From contig DASO01000007.1 in NCBI GenBank assembly GCA_002503845.1, positions 1 to 51,402 of the forward strand: 51,402 nt of DNA, given 5' to 3'. This DNA is from Euryarchaeota archaeon UBA24. Its GTDB lineage: Archaea; Halobacteriota; Halobacteria; Halobacteriales; Hikarchaeaceae. Made by a program: the position numbers and the translations under genes. Below the pieces are notes generated by a model, which saw nothing but the letters and a program-made list of their open reading frames with translations, did no database searches and was not told the origin of the DNA. Below, piece by piece: positions 26,911-36,673 of this stretch. Position 1 is the first letter of the stretch. The number at the start of each line of letters is the position of its first letter.

Positions 26911-27332
26911 GAGAGAATTAATTGTGTTACGATCACCAACAGGATTAGAGTTGCAAAAGTGATGGTGATCATGGCAAGGGCCCATGCGTGGGACCCACCA
27001 CGAGATCTTATAGATGCGTAAAGACCAGATAGAAGATAAGAGAACAATAGAAGTGAGAAGAGTGCAAGGAAAACAATAACCGAAGTTTGAGCGTCGAAAT
27101 CAAACGACTGAGAGCTAAGAAACACCACTGTAAATGCAGAGATACCTAGAACTAAAGTTGAGAACAAGACCAATCGCAAGTAGGGAAGAGTTTCTGTGAA
27201 ATTTAGATTGAATTTAGAAGAATTAGTAGGAGGAGTATGATTCCAATCTTTTAAACGTAGGAAAACGGCAACTATGGTGAGGAAAAATGCACCCATGAGG
27301 ATAGAACTTAGTAAATAGCTAGGTCCGGACAT
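26907..27332 (-). CDS. Four-helix membrane protein heading the oxidase cluster
   Basis: A 141-residue protein with four predicted membrane helices and a short loop of about 30 polar residues after the first. The last loop reads SIRSRGGSHAWALA. I do not recognise a named domain, though similar small membrane proteins stand beside oxidase genes in haloarchaea. Its stop overlaps the start of the 461-residue membrane protein by four bases, so both are made together. It is the first gene of the oxidase-side transcript and is divergent from acs. A weak AT-rich promoter lies around 27363-27370. Confidence 0.75.
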   Translation of the reverse strand: MSGPSYLLSSILMGAFFLTIVAVFLRLKDWNHTPPTNSSKFNLNFTETLPYLRLVLFSTLVLGISAFTVVFLSSQSFDFDAQTSVIVFLALFSLLLFSYLLSGLYASIRSRGGSHAWALAMITITFATLILLVIVTQLILS

Positions 27333-27416
27333 AAGAAATATCCAGAAATCTCTTTTTCAGGGTGATAAAAGTTATTTCTTAGTTGTCACAGTCGGGGTAG
27401 AAAATATGGGATAGTA

Positions 27417-27424
27417 TTTTAAAT
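27417..27424 (+). promoter_or_regulatory. TATA box of acs
   Basis: TTTTAAAT is centred about 25 bases before the ATG of acetyl-CoA synthetase at 27445, giving a predicted leaderless message. Confidence 0.45.
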
Positions 27425-27444
27425 GGTAAAAGTATAGAATATAT

Positions 27445-29433
27445 ATGAGCTCGAATGACGGAATGGGTACTATTGAAGCGCACTTGGCGGAGCAAGAATA
27501 TTACAAGCCCCCAAAGGAATTTATTGAACAAGCAAACGTAAAGAGTTCAGATATTTATGAACGGTTCGATAAATTTCCAGATGGGTTCGAAGAGTATGCC
27601 AACTTACTCGACTGGTATGAGAAATGGGATGAGACATTTGATGGATCGAATCCTCCATTCTATAAATGGTTTAAAGGGGGAAAAATAAATGCGTCCTATA
27701 ATTGTATAGATCGTCATCTCACCAATAGGAAAAATCAAACTGCATTGCTATGGGAAGGAGAAAATGGAGAACAAAAAAATATCAGTTATCAGGATTTATA
27801 TCGAGAGGTAAATGAAATTTCTGCAGCTCTGAAATCAATAGGAGTAAAGGAGAATGACATAGTTACACTTCATCTTCCAATGGTACTAGAACTTCCAATG
27901 ACTATGCTAGCATGTGCGCGGATAGGGGCACCCCATTCAGAAGTTTTTGCTGGTTTTTCTGCAAGCGCACTTGCAGATCGGGTTCAAGATGCAAACTCAG
28001 AATATATAGTTACGATTGATGGGTATTATAGGAGGGGTGAATTTTTAAACCATATAGAAAAAACAGATGCGGCAGTGGAAGAAATGGGAGGGGATCCGAC
28101 AGTATTGGTATGGACGCGTCATGAAAAACCGATGGTGGAAATAAAAGATGAATATATTCTGTTGAAGGAGCTCCAGGGAGAGTATAAAAGAGAATATGTT
28201 GATCCAGTAGAAAGAGATGCAGAAGACATACTATTTTTAATGTACACTTCAGGGACAACGGGGAAGCCAAAGGGATGCCAACATAGAACTGGAGGGTATC
28301 TTTCGTATGCAACGGGTACATCGAAATATGTCTTGGATATTAAGCCAGAGGATACGTACTGGTGTGCCGCAGATATTGGGTGGATAACAGGTCATTCGTA
28401 TATTGTGTATGGCCCTCTTGCTTTGGGTACAACTAGTGTCATGTACGAGGGGACCCCAGATTATCCCCATAAAGGTAGGATTTGGGAAATTGCTGAGAGA
28501 TATGATGTGGACATTTTCCATACATCTCCTACAGCAGTGAGAATGTTTATGAAATGGGGAGAAATCCATTTACAAGGGTATAACTTTAACTTTAGATTGA
28601 TGACTAGCGTCGGGGAACCAATTCAACCAGAAGCGTGGATGTGGTATTACGAGCATATAGGCAAAGGATCAGCGGTAATCGTGGACACATGGTGGCAAAC
28701 AGAAACAGGAGGCCACATGATTACTAACTTACCTGCCTTGTCAGATATGAAACCGGGGAGTGCAGGGCTTCCTGCTCCGGGGATTAAACCAATGATCGTT
28801 GATGGAGAGGGTAAAGAAATAGAAACAAAAGGTGGCCAGGCGGGGAATCTTATAATAACTAGACCATGGCCAGGAATGTTACAAACAGTATATGGAGATG
28901 ATGACAGATTCATCGAAACTTACTGGAAAGAATTTTCAGATACTAGCTCAACGGAATGGGAAAAATGGTCATATAAAGCAGGAGACGGTGCAGTTCAAAC
29001 CATAGATAAGTATTTTAGAATTTTGGGTCGACTTGATGATGTTATGAATGTTGCAGGGCATCGATTGGGCACCATGGAGCTTGAATCAGTGATAGTAGAG
29101 GTTAAGTCGGTGGCAGAAGCGGCTGTTGCTGCTAGGAAACATCCAGAAAAAGGAGAAGTTCCAGATGCATATGTCATATTAAGAGAAGGTATCGAAGCAT
29201 CAGATTTGATTCGGGATGAAATAAACAAATCAGTTGAAAATGGAATCGGTAAGTTTGCCCGTCCTGCAAATGTAATATTTGTAGAGGACCTGCCCAAGAC
29301 TAGATCTGGAAAGATAATGAGACGTTTGCTAGAAGATATTTCAAACAATGAAGAACTAGGAGATACAACAACGCTTAGCGATCCAACTGTAGCAGAGAAA
29401 ATAAGAGCTCAAATTCATGAGAATGGGAAATAG
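27445..29433 (+). CDS. acs: Acetyl-CoA synthetase (AMP-forming)
   Basis: A 662-residue enzyme that activates acetate with ATP and CoA to acetyl-CoA. The adenylation motif YTSGTTGKPKG is at about 267-277. The downstream motifs VDTWWQTETGG near 414 and YKAGDGA with the usual aspartate near 515 are typical of Acs. The C-terminal PKTRSGKIMRR near 625 carries the catalytic, acetylatable lysine. Size matches bacterial and archaeal Acs. The gene stands alone, divergent from the oxidase cluster and convergent with the CBS-ParB-like gene. It would let the cell grow on acetate or recycle it, feeding the fba-fbp gluconeogenic operon. Confidence 0.95.
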   Translation: MSSNDGMGTIEAHLAEQEYYKPPKEFIEQANVKSSDIYERFDKFPDGFEEYANLLDWYEKWDETFDGSNPPFYKWFKGGKINASYNCIDRHLTNRKNQTALLWEGENGEQKNISYQDLYREVNEISAALKSIGVKENDIVTLHLPMVLELPMTMLACARIGAPHSEVFAGFSASALADRVQDANSEYIVTIDGYYRRGEFLNHIEKTDAAVEEMGGDPTVLVWTRHEKPMVEIKDEYILLKELQGEYKREYVDPVERDAEDILFLMYTSGTTGKPKGCQHRTGGYLSYATGTSKYVLDIKPEDTYWCAADIGWITGHSYIVYGPLALGTTSVMYEGTPDYPHKGRIWEIAERYDVDIFHTSPTAVRMFMKWGEIHLQGYNFNFRLMTSVGEPIQPEAWMWYYEHIGKGSAVIVDTWWQTETGGHMITNLPALSDMKPGSAGLPAPGIKPMIVDGEGKEIETKGGQAGNLIITRPWPGMLQTVYGDDDRFIETYWKEFSDTSSTEWEKWSYKAGDGAVQTIDKYFRILGRLDDVMNVAGHRLGTMELESVIVEVKSVAEAAVAARKHPEKGEVPDAYVILREGIEASDLIRDEINKSVENGIGKFARPANVIFVEDLPKTRSGKIMRRLLEDISNNEELGDTTTLSDPTVAEKIRAQIHENGK

Positions 29434-29436
29434 AGA

Positions 29437-30237
29437 CTAGTTGTTTCTACGAGTAGTTTCGACTAGAGGGTGACGGGCATAATCTACAATAGTTATATCG
29501 TGGATCGTGGTCAGTCCCTCTTTTGCTGCAGTCTTTGCCATTCCTAATTCTACAGAATCATCTAAGATTAATACATAAGCATCCATCTTTTCAATTCCTA
29601 AGGAGTGCGCTGCTAGAGCTCTATGGTGCCCATCAGCCAGGTACAAAGAATCATTGCAATCGATGACAACGAGTGGTTCTGCCAAACCATTTGAAAGTTC
29701 ATAACTCCTTCCTTCCAGTTCATCTGCGTAGACCGTTTTTTGAGTGGGTATGAGTAATCTGATGAATATTTTTTTTCGTTTCTGAGTTATTTTGATTTCG
29801 TGGATGGACTCCAAAGTTCGCAGGAGTTTTCCTACTTTTTCAGGAGTGGCCCGTTCTATTTGGCTTCGGATAACATCTGAATTGGAAATTATTCCGGCTA
29901 AATTGCCTGCATCATCTACAACAGGGAGCTTCTGGATTCCAGATCGCAGGATGACCCTGGCTGCATCTTGGACGGACATTCCAGGATGTGCAACCAATAA
30001 ATTCTTACTCATGACTTGGAAAATAGAAACATTGTCGCTGGAAAGGAGTAGATCCCTAGCGGTGACGAATCCAACAACTTGTCTCCCAACACAAACGGGG
30101 AAACCATCATGACCAGTTGAATCTATTTTTTTAGCCACCTCTGCAACTGAATCATCGGGAGAAACTACCTCTACTTTTAGAGTCATATACTGAGAGACAA
30201 TGGGCCGCGGTTCATTGGAAGGGGTAGTATAACTCAT
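29437..30237 (-). CDS. CBS-pair protein fused to a ParB/SerK-like domain
   Basis: A 266-residue two-domain protein. Residues about 12-130 form a tandem CBS pair (DGFPVCVGRQVVGFVTARDLL and KLPVVDDAGNLAGIISNSDVI), which usually senses adenine nucleotides. Residues about 140-260 form a ParB/sulfiredoxin-like domain with the motif YLADGHHRALAAH. This motif occurs in ParB-like proteins and in archaeal free-serine kinase SerK, so the C-terminal part may be a small-molecule kinase regulated by AMP or ADP binding to the CBS pair. It could also be a DNA-segregation relative, but no HTH is seen. It ends three bases from the convergent acs gene. Confidence 0.82.
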   Translation of the reverse strand: MSYTTPSNEPRPIVSQYMTLKVEVVSPDDSVAEVAKKIDSTGHDGFPVCVGRQVVGFVTARDLLLSSDNVSIFQVMSKNLLVAHPGMSVQDAARVILRSGIQKLPVVDDAGNLAGIISNSDVIRSQIERATPEKVGKLLRTLESIHEIKITQKRKKIFIRLLIPTQKTVYADELEGRSYELSNGLAEPLVVIDCNDSLYLADGHHRALAAHSLGIEKMDAYVLILDDSVELGMAKTAAKEGLTTIHDITIVDYARHPLVETTRRNN

Positions 30238-30318
30238 ATGTTCGGATAAAGAAGCTTGTATGATAAAAGCTCCATCATAAAGATTAGTTAGAAAAGGAGA
30301 TGGGAAATGCCCAAGTAG

Positions 30319-31794
30319 TTATGAAAGTAGAATGGTAGCGGCTTCCATTGCGAAATTTGAGATGACTGAAAAGAAGGGCAGACTTAGAATAGTTATTAGT
30401 GTGGCAATGAATATTGCTGCATATATTCCAAGGGGAATGCCACGAGAAGAGATGTTCAGCTCAGAGGTGGGTTGATCTATCCACAAGGCTTTCACCATCC
30501 GAGAATAGAAATAAAGAGATACTGCGGAATTGATTGCGCCAATTGCTGCAAGCCACCAGAATCCGGCTCCCACAGCTGCCATGAATAGAACATATTTTGT
30601 TAAGAACCCACCACCAGTTGGCAATCCTGCTAGAGAAAATAAGAATATTGTCATGGCGACTGATACTACTGGTGCTTTGAGTCCTAGGCCGTGATAGTCT
30701 TTGAAAGTTGGGCCTATCTTCCAATGTTCAGCGAGGGCGATGAATAAAAATGCCCCAGTATTCATGAATCCATATACCATCAAATGCATCATACTAGCTC
30801 CGATAACTAGTGCATCTTGAGACCCAGTCAGTGCCGCAAGACCAATCAAGACATAGCCTGCGTGCCCTATTGAAGAATAAGCCAGCATTCTCTTGACATT
30901 CTCTTGTAGAACAGCTGCGAAGTTTCCAAGTGTCATTGTAAGTACAGCAAGAATTTGGATTGCAAGTGTCCAGTCGAGTCCAATGGCAGAGATCACATCG
31001 ATAGGAAATGCTTCAATTAAAATTCTGAACGCTAGGATGAATCCGGCAGCTTTCGACGCAGAGGAAATGAATGCACTGATAGGAGAAACTGCTCCTTCGT
31101 AAGCATCGGGGGCCCAGAAGTGAAATGGGACGCTTGTGGTCTTAAATGCAAGACCTCCGATTACCATCAGGATACCAATTCCAAGAAGTCCAGAAATTGA
31201 AGAAGAATGGAGTATTGACTGAGAAATTGCACTTAAACCCAGACTGCCAGTTGCCCCATAAATGAGACTAGATCCATAAACAAATATAGCAGAAGATAGA
31301 GCCCCAATTAAAAAATATTTGAGTCCGGATTCGGTGCTACTTTCATTGGTTTTTAAGTAAGTGACTAGAGCATAGGAAGGTAAAGACGCCAATTCCATAG
31401 CTATGAAGGCAATGACTAAAGAATTTGCAGAAGCCATGAGGCTCATCCCTGTTGCCGCTAGTAAGAGAAGGGAATAATATTCTGCTTGATTGCCTAGTTT
31501 GCCTATGTAGTCGTAGCTAGCGATAGAAACTAGCAAGGTCACGGAAGAAATGATAACAACAAAGAATAGGCTCGATCCGTCGACGACTAACTGGCCTCCG
31601 AACAGAGAACCTAGTTGCAGATTGGAAGAGGACAGGAATACAGCAGTTGAAATTGAACCAAGAGATCCAATCACTGCAAGGGCAGTTAGAATGACTAATT
31701 TTGTGGATTTACGGAAAATAGTATTATACCCAAGTATCAAAAGAGCCGATAAAAGCAGGCATAATTGAGGTAGGAGTAAGGTTAACTCAGACAT
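30319..31794 (-). CDS. nuoN: Complex I subunit N
   Basis: A 491-residue antiporter-like proton-pumping subunit with about fourteen helices. The conserved core includes MELASLPSYALV with its membrane Glu, SGLKYFLIGALSSAIFVYGSSLIYG, and FHFWAPDAYEGA. The start is the ATG at 31794, which overlaps the nuoM stop by eight bases (ATGTCTGA). It is the last gene of the complex I operon. All key charged residues of the family appear intact. Confidence 0.95.
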   Translation of the reverse strand: MSELTLLLPQLCLLLSALLILGYNTIFRKSTKLVILTALAVIGSLGSISTAVFLSSSNLQLGSLFGGQLVVDGSSLFFVVIISSVTLLVSIASYDYIGKLGNQAEYYSLLLLAATGMSLMASANSLVIAFIAMELASLPSYALVTYLKTNESSTESGLKYFLIGALSSAIFVYGSSLIYGATGSLGLSAISQSILHSSSISGLLGIGILMVIGGLAFKTTSVPFHFWAPDAYEGAVSPISAFISSASKAAGFILAFRILIEAFPIDVISAIGLDWTLAIQILAVLTMTLGNFAAVLQENVKRMLAYSSIGHAGYVLIGLAALTGSQDALVIGASMMHLMVYGFMNTGAFLFIALAEHWKIGPTFKDYHGLGLKAPVVSVAMTIFLFSLAGLPTGGGFLTKYVLFMAAVGAGFWWLAAIGAINSAVSLYFYSRMVKALWIDQPTSELNISSRGIPLGIYAAIFIATLITILSLPFFSVISNFAMEAATILLS

Positions 31795-33325
31795 TAGATT
31801 GACCTCCAAATAAAGAGACTAACGGCTCGACTGCATCTTGAATCATTTCGAATATGATATTGGGTGCAATGCCAAGGGCAATAATGATTAGCAAAATGAT
31901 TACCAAAGGAGCTATATCAGATATTTGGGGGAGAGTAAGGTCGGGATTTCCTCTGATTTCAAAAGAGCCAAAAAATACACGCTGTATAGTTAGTAGGAGG
32001 TATCCTGCTACGATTACTATCCCAAACATAGATACTGCGGTGAAAAGTTTTGCAAATGGGAAACTTGCTTCAAACGCGCCTAAGAAAATGAAAAGTTCTG
32101 CTGCGAAACCGGACATGAGAGGCAATCCCATATAACCAAAAGCACCTGCTATGAAAATTAGAGATGTGATAGGCATCTTATCAGCCAAACCAGAGAGATC
32201 GTTGATAGATCGAGTATGAGTTGCGTTGTAAATCAAACCGACGGACATGAATAAGAGTCCGGATAGCAATCCGTGGCTTATCATTTGGAAAGTTGCACCT
32301 CCTAGGCCATAGACGGTGTATGCAGTCAGGCCTAGAAGGACATATCCCATGGAAGAGATTGAAGAATATGCAACAATGCGTTTCAAATCCGTTTGTGCTA
32401 GGGCCAAAAATGCCCCATAGATAACGCTAATAACTGCAACTAAAGCAATTATGCTAGCCCATTTTTGGGCGATGTCAACGAGGAGTGTGAAATTGAATCT
32501 GAGAAGTGCATAAGTTCCCATTTTAAGCAGAACTCCTGCCAATATCACAGATGCGGGGGTGGGGGCCTCTACATGTGCATCGGGGAGCCAAGTATGGAAG
32601 GGAACAATGGGAACCTTGACTCCGAATCCCACGAACATGGCTAAGAAGACTATAGACTTTAGATTGTGAGGATCTAAAAGGCCCAGCCCTCCTAATTTTC
32701 CCCCTTGTAATGCAGCAGAGATCTCAATTAAATCGAATGATTGGATGGAGTCGCCTAATCCAAAAATCAGGGCTATGAATCCAATAAACATGATCAAACT
32801 AGCGATGTTTGTGTAAATGAAAAATTTGATGGCAGCATATTTTCTTCGTTCACCACCCCATATTGCTATTAAGAAATACATTGGAATCAGAACCGCTTCC
32901 CAGAAGATAAACCATACAAAGAAATCAAAGGCCACGAAAACTCCGAAAAGGGCTGCCTCGATAAGTAATATGAGTCCATAAAATTGTGATTTTCTTTCGG
33001 TTATGGGAGTCCATGCAGAAAGAATAGCAAGCGGTGTTAAGATAGAGGTCAGGAGAATGAGAGGCATGCTGATGCCATCGACGCCGACATGCCAACTCAA
33101 GGAATAAGATCCGAGAGATACCCAAGGTACGTATGTTTCGAATGCGATTACACTTCCACTGAGTAGAGCATTTCCACTCCCATTGAAATTAAGCCACATT
33201 ATCAGAGTTCCGATGAGAGGGACCAAACTCAAATAAAATGAAAGTTTGGGTGACTTTTCGTTTGGTGAAAATAATATGAACAATCCACCGAGAAACGCAG
33301 AAAAAATGGTTAATTCAATTAGCAT
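31787..33325 (-). CDS. nuoM: Complex I subunit M
   Basis: A 512-residue antiporter-like membrane subunit. Landmarks are FWEAVLIPMYFLIAIWGG with the essential Glu, KFFIYTNIASLIMFIG, FHTWLPDAHVEAPTPASVILAG and AYSSISSMGYVLLG. It pumps protons together with NuoL and NuoN. The ATG comes one base after the nuoL stop and its end overlaps nuoN. Length is normal for NuoM. Confidence 0.96.
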   Translation of the reverse strand: MLIELTIFSAFLGGLFILFSPNEKSPKLSFYLSLVPLIGTLIMWLNFNGSGNALLSGSVIAFETYVPWVSLGSYSLSWHVGVDGISMPLILLTSILTPLAILSAWTPITERKSQFYGLILLIEAALFGVFVAFDFFVWFIFWEAVLIPMYFLIAIWGGERRKYAAIKFFIYTNIASLIMFIGFIALIFGLGDSIQSFDLIEISAALQGGKLGGLGLLDPHNLKSIVFLAMFVGFGVKVPIVPFHTWLPDAHVEAPTPASVILAGVLLKMGTYALLRFNFTLLVDIAQKWASIIALVAVISVIYGAFLALAQTDLKRIVAYSSISSMGYVLLGLTAYTVYGLGGATFQMISHGLLSGLLFMSVGLIYNATHTRSINDLSGLADKMPITSLIFIAGAFGYMGLPLMSGFAAELFIFLGAFEASFPFAKLFTAVSMFGIVIVAGYLLLTIQRVFFGSFEIRGNPDLTLPQISDIAPLVIILLIIIALGIAPNIIFEMIQDAVEPLVSLFGGQSNV

Positions 33326-33326
33326 G

Positions 33327-35348
33327 TTAGAACCACCCGCCCCATATTGCGAATATAAGTAGAATTAATAGCAATCCCAAGGAGAGAAGTAAAGCGTAAT
33401 TGGTCACCACTCCAGTTTGGAGTTTTCGAATGACATTGCTGATAGAAAGGCTTGTTGAACTGAGTTTATTTACTAATCCATCAACGTATTTTTCATCGAA
33501 AATATTTGCTAAATTAGCAAGTTTATTTTGGGTCATATTAGCAATCATTAGCTGGTAATCATCTTGGTAATAATTGTTCATTAGAATGTGGTAAATGGTA
33601 TTGAACCGGGTGGAGTAAACAGTCCCAGATTCCGTGGGGTTGGGAGACTCATAAATTTTCCATGCAAGTGCCATGCCAGATAGAGCAATTGAGAGAGACA
33701 GAACTGCAGATATTAATGAGGAGAAGTGAGCAGAATGATAGCCAGAAAAGGACTCTATAAGTTCATGATAATGGTGAGCTGTTAGATTGGCAGGTGCAGT
33801 GTCGAGCCAATGATGTAAATAGGAAAGGTCGAGTCCTAAGAGGTCGCCTACAGGAACCATATTGATTGTCCCGGCTATAAGAGAAAGTATACCTAGCGTA
33901 ACTAAGGGTAATTTGATATTCCAACGCAGGGTATGAGGATCCTTTGCGGCTTTTGATCGAGGGGTACCGTGGAAGGTTAATGAGATCATTCTAAAAGTGT
34001 AAAAACCAGTTACAAAGACTGCTATTAGACCAAAGGCATACCCAATCAGTAAAATGGGAGAACCTCCCAAGCCATAATTCAAGGTTTCTAAGAGAACCTC
34101 ATCTTTAGACCAAAATCCAGCGAACGGAAAGATCCCAGCCAATGCGAGGGATCCAAATATAAAAGACCAATAAGTAACAGGGAGTTTTTCTCGAAGTCCA
34201 CCCATATTCCACATATCACCATCATGATGCATTGCGATTATTACAGCTCCTGCTCCCAAGAAAAGCAATGCTTTGAAGATTGCGTGAGTGGTGAGGTGGA
34301 AGACTCCAGCCACGTAACCACCTGCTCCTAAAGCGAGCATTATGTAACCATATTGACTTATTGTAGAATAAGCCAAGACTTGTTTGAGTTCGTGTTTGAC
34401 CGTTGCCATCGTTGCGGCGAGTAATGCGGTGAATCCACCAACGAGTGCGATGGTGGCCAAGGCAGTAGGAGACAATGCGTAGAACCCGTATATTCTTGCT
34501 ACTATATAAACACCGGCTGCAACCATGGTTGCTGCGTGGATAAGTGCAGATACAGGTGTGGGGCCTTCCATGGCATCTGGGAGCCAAGTGTGAAGAGGGA
34601 ACTGTGCAGATTTTCCAATAACACCGCCTAATATTAGAAGTCCAATTATAGTGACCCAAAGTTGTGGATCGAGTCCATGTAAATTGTGACCTGCAAGGAT
34701 AGCAGATTTTGCTAGAACTGGGAAAGAATTCGGGCCCGCGAAATTGGCAGTTCCGAATATGACTAAAACTGCAACTACTCCTATGAGGAAAAAGTAATCT
34801 CCAAACCTAGTTACTAAAAATGCTTTTGTGGCAGCTTTGGGAGGTGCATCTTCGCGGAACCAGAATCCAATTAATATCCAAGAACAAAATCCAACTAACT
34901 CAAAAAAGATGAAGGACATCAATAAATTATCTGAGATGACAAATGACAACATGCTAAATGAAAATAAGGATAGTCCTGCATAATATCGGAATAATCCTTG
35001 CTCATTTTGATCATTCATATAGCCAAGACTATGTATGAAAACTAGAAGTGCTATGAGAGAAACTATGATAAGCATAAGTGCAGAGAGGGGATCGATTAAA
35101 AATCCAAAATGGAGATCGGAAACGGTCCAATTTGCCCATACGTAAGCAGATTGGTTGAAGAAATTTCCAGAGTAAACGAGGGGGAGTAGAGAGAGAGATA
35201 TCAAAAGAGATCCAGATAATGCAATTATACCAGGAATTGCCCCACGTTTTGGTAAAGTGGAGGGTGCAAATTGACCTGCGAATAAGGTTATCAAAAAGGC
35301 CATTAAAGGCAAAAGTGGTATTGCTGCAATTAGATCAAATGAATCCAT
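33327..35348 (-). CDS. nuoL: Complex I subunit L
   Basis: A 673-residue proton-pumping subunit with about sixteen helices, including the C-terminal lateral helix and a final helix. Landmarks are FFELVGFCSWILIGFW, KAFLVTRFGDYFFLIG, FPLHTWLPDAMEGPTPVSALIHAATMV (key segments FPLHTWLPDAMEG and SALIHAATM) and AYSTISQYGYIMLALG. The ATG at 35348 was chosen; an upstream GTG at 35357 lies within the nuoK stop region. It is followed directly by nuoM. Confidence 0.95.
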   Translation of the reverse strand: MDSFDLIAAIPLLPLMAFLITLFAGQFAPSTLPKRGAIPGIIALSGSLLISLSLLPLVYSGNFFNQSAYVWANWTVSDLHFGFLIDPLSALMLIIVSLIALLVFIHSLGYMNDQNEQGLFRYYAGLSLFSFSMLSFVISDNLLMSFIFFELVGFCSWILIGFWFREDAPPKAATKAFLVTRFGDYFFLIGVVAVLVIFGTANFAGPNSFPVLAKSAILAGHNLHGLDPQLWVTIIGLLILGGVIGKSAQFPLHTWLPDAMEGPTPVSALIHAATMVAAGVYIVARIYGFYALSPTALATIALVGGFTALLAATMATVKHELKQVLAYSTISQYGYIMLALGAGGYVAGVFHLTTHAIFKALLFLGAGAVIIAMHHDGDMWNMGGLREKLPVTYWSFIFGSLALAGIFPFAGFWSKDEVLLETLNYGLGGSPILLIGYAFGLIAVFVTGFYTFRMISLTFHGTPRSKAAKDPHTLRWNIKLPLVTLGILSLIAGTINMVPVGDLLGLDLSYLHHWLDTAPANLTAHHYHELIESFSGYHSAHFSSLISAVLSLSIALSGMALAWKIYESPNPTESGTVYSTRFNTIYHILMNNYYQDDYQLMIANMTQNKLANLANIFDEKYVDGLVNKLSSTSLSISNVIRKLQTGVVTNYALLLSLGLLLILLIFAIWGGWF

Positions 35349-35350
35349 GG

Positions 35351-35653
35351 TTACCACCTCAATGTCACAGCTTTGGTGACATCAATACCAGAGAAATTCT
35401 TATACAATACTAAAATGATCCCAATCCCAACAGCAACTTCTGCTGCTGCAAGTGCCAAAATGAATAATGAGAAAACCTGCCCGGTCAAGTTTCCATGTAA
35501 TGCTGAAAATGCTACAAAATTTAAATTTGCAGCGTTTAGCATGAGTTCAATGGAAATGAGAAACATGAGGGCATTTCGACGTGTTAGTACGCCGAAGAGA
35601 CCAATGGAGAAAATTGCTGCAGACAACAAGATATAGTAACTTATAGGAACCAT
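35351..35653 (-). CDS. nuoK: Complex I subunit K
   Basis: A 100-residue subunit with three membrane helices. The conserved ISIELMLNAANLNFVAF carries the buried Glu, and LALAAAEVAVGIGIILVLY carries the second one. It belongs to the proton channel near the membrane arm's base. The ATG at 35653 follows the nuoJ stop by one base; a GTG start at 35665 within nuoJ is less likely. Confidence 0.94.
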   Translation of the reverse strand: MVPISYYILLSAAIFSIGLFGVLTRRNALMFLISIELMLNAANLNFVAFSALHGNLTGQVFSLFILALAAAEVAVGIGIILVLYKNFSGIDVTKAVTLRW

Positions 35654-35654
35654 A

Positions 35655-36215
35655 TTAATTTTCACCTGCCATGTCTCTTCTGGCTAGCATAACGGCCGCT
35701 ACAAGGGCGGCAACGAGGGCTATATCAATTATCTCAAATGCTGCTAGGAAACCTTCACTTGGGATGGATGCCCCGGGTAGGTCGAGCATGGCATAGCCAA
35801 TGCTTTTAGTTATCAAAGCGCCATCTTGGAAACCGATTGGGAGTGCAAAGGGAGTATTTAGTAGTATGCTTGAAAATAAAATAAAAAATATAATTGCACC
35901 CACTCCACGGGCTAGGTGCGGCCCGAGATTTAGTCCAGGGGATGTCATAGCTGTTGGGTCTAATTTTCGGCGAATTAACATTATGGCGAAACTAATTAGG
36001 ATGAGAACACCACCTACGTAGACGAGGACTTGCATTGCTGCGATGAATTCCGCTGATAAAATTACATAGTGAACTGCGATACTCAAAAGTGCTACCCCTA
36101 GAAGTAGGGCAGAATGCCACACGTCTTTTACCAAAACTACCCCAGCGCTACTGAGTATAGTTACCCCAGCAAAAAATGAGAATACCAACAAATCATACAT
36201 GCTAGTTTCAATCAT
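35655..36215 (-). CDS. nuoJ: Complex I subunit J
   Basis: A 186-residue membrane subunit with five helices. The helix that undergoes the pi-to-alpha change is visible as AAMQVLVYVGGVLILISFAIMLI. In haloarchaea this protein is often split into two genes, J1 and J2; here one gene spans both halves (the second half starts near RGVGAIIFFI). It overlaps the nuoI stop by four bases and is followed closely by nuoK. Confidence 0.92.
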   Translation of the reverse strand: MIETSMYDLLVFSFFAGVTILSSAGVVLVKDVWHSALLLGVALLSIAVHYVILSAEFIAAMQVLVYVGGVLILISFAIMLIRRKLDPTAMTSPGLNLGPHLARGVGAIIFFILFSSILLNTPFALPIGFQDGALITKSIGYAMLDLPGASIPSEGFLAAFEIIDIALVAALVAAVMLARRDMAGEN

Positions 36216-36673
36216 TGGTAATCAATTTCTCCATCTATTTCACCAACCCAAGCTGACCGAGTTGGTTCGCGGGAGGCAAGGGGATCAAGACCTTTGTACC
36301 AAGGGACATTTTTAAGCTGTTCTTTGTTGTAGACTAAATCAGCTTTAGTATCTCCTGTGAACTCAAATTGTTGGGTCAATACAATGGCATCTACAGGGCA
36401 GACTTCCTCGCATAATCTGCAATAAATGCACTGGCCTATGTGGAGATTATATTCTTCTCCTTGACGTTTGTCATCTAATTTGATTTCAATAGTATCGTTG
36501 GGACAAACTATCTCGCATTGGCGACACCAAATACAACGTTCTTGGCTAAATTTATGAACTCCTCGGAACCGGGGAGAGACATGGGGAACTGACTCGGGGT
36601 ATTCGATTGTAAATGTCTGACCATCTAGAGCATGTTTCATTGTTGTTGCCATAGATTGAAGAATTCCGATCAT
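36212..36673 (-). CDS. nuoI: Complex I subunit I, 2x[4Fe-4S] ferredoxin-like
   Basis: A 153-residue peripheral subunit with two [4Fe-4S] clusters, bound by CIWCRQCEIVCP near residue 47 and CIYCRLCEEVCP near 87. These are the N6a and N6b centres. It relays electrons to NuoB. It is joined by ATGA overlaps to nuoH upstream and nuoJ downstream. With NuoEFG missing, it is the likely entry point for electrons from ferredoxin, F420 or another donor. Confidence 0.96.
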   Translation of the reverse strand: MIGILQSMATTMKHALDGQTFTIEYPESVPHVSPRFRGVHKFSQERCIWCRQCEIVCPNDTIEIKLDDKRQGEEYNLHIGQCIYCRLCEEVCPVDAIVLTQQFEFTGDTKADLVYNKEQLKNVPWYKGLDPLASREPTRSAWVGEIDGEIDYQ

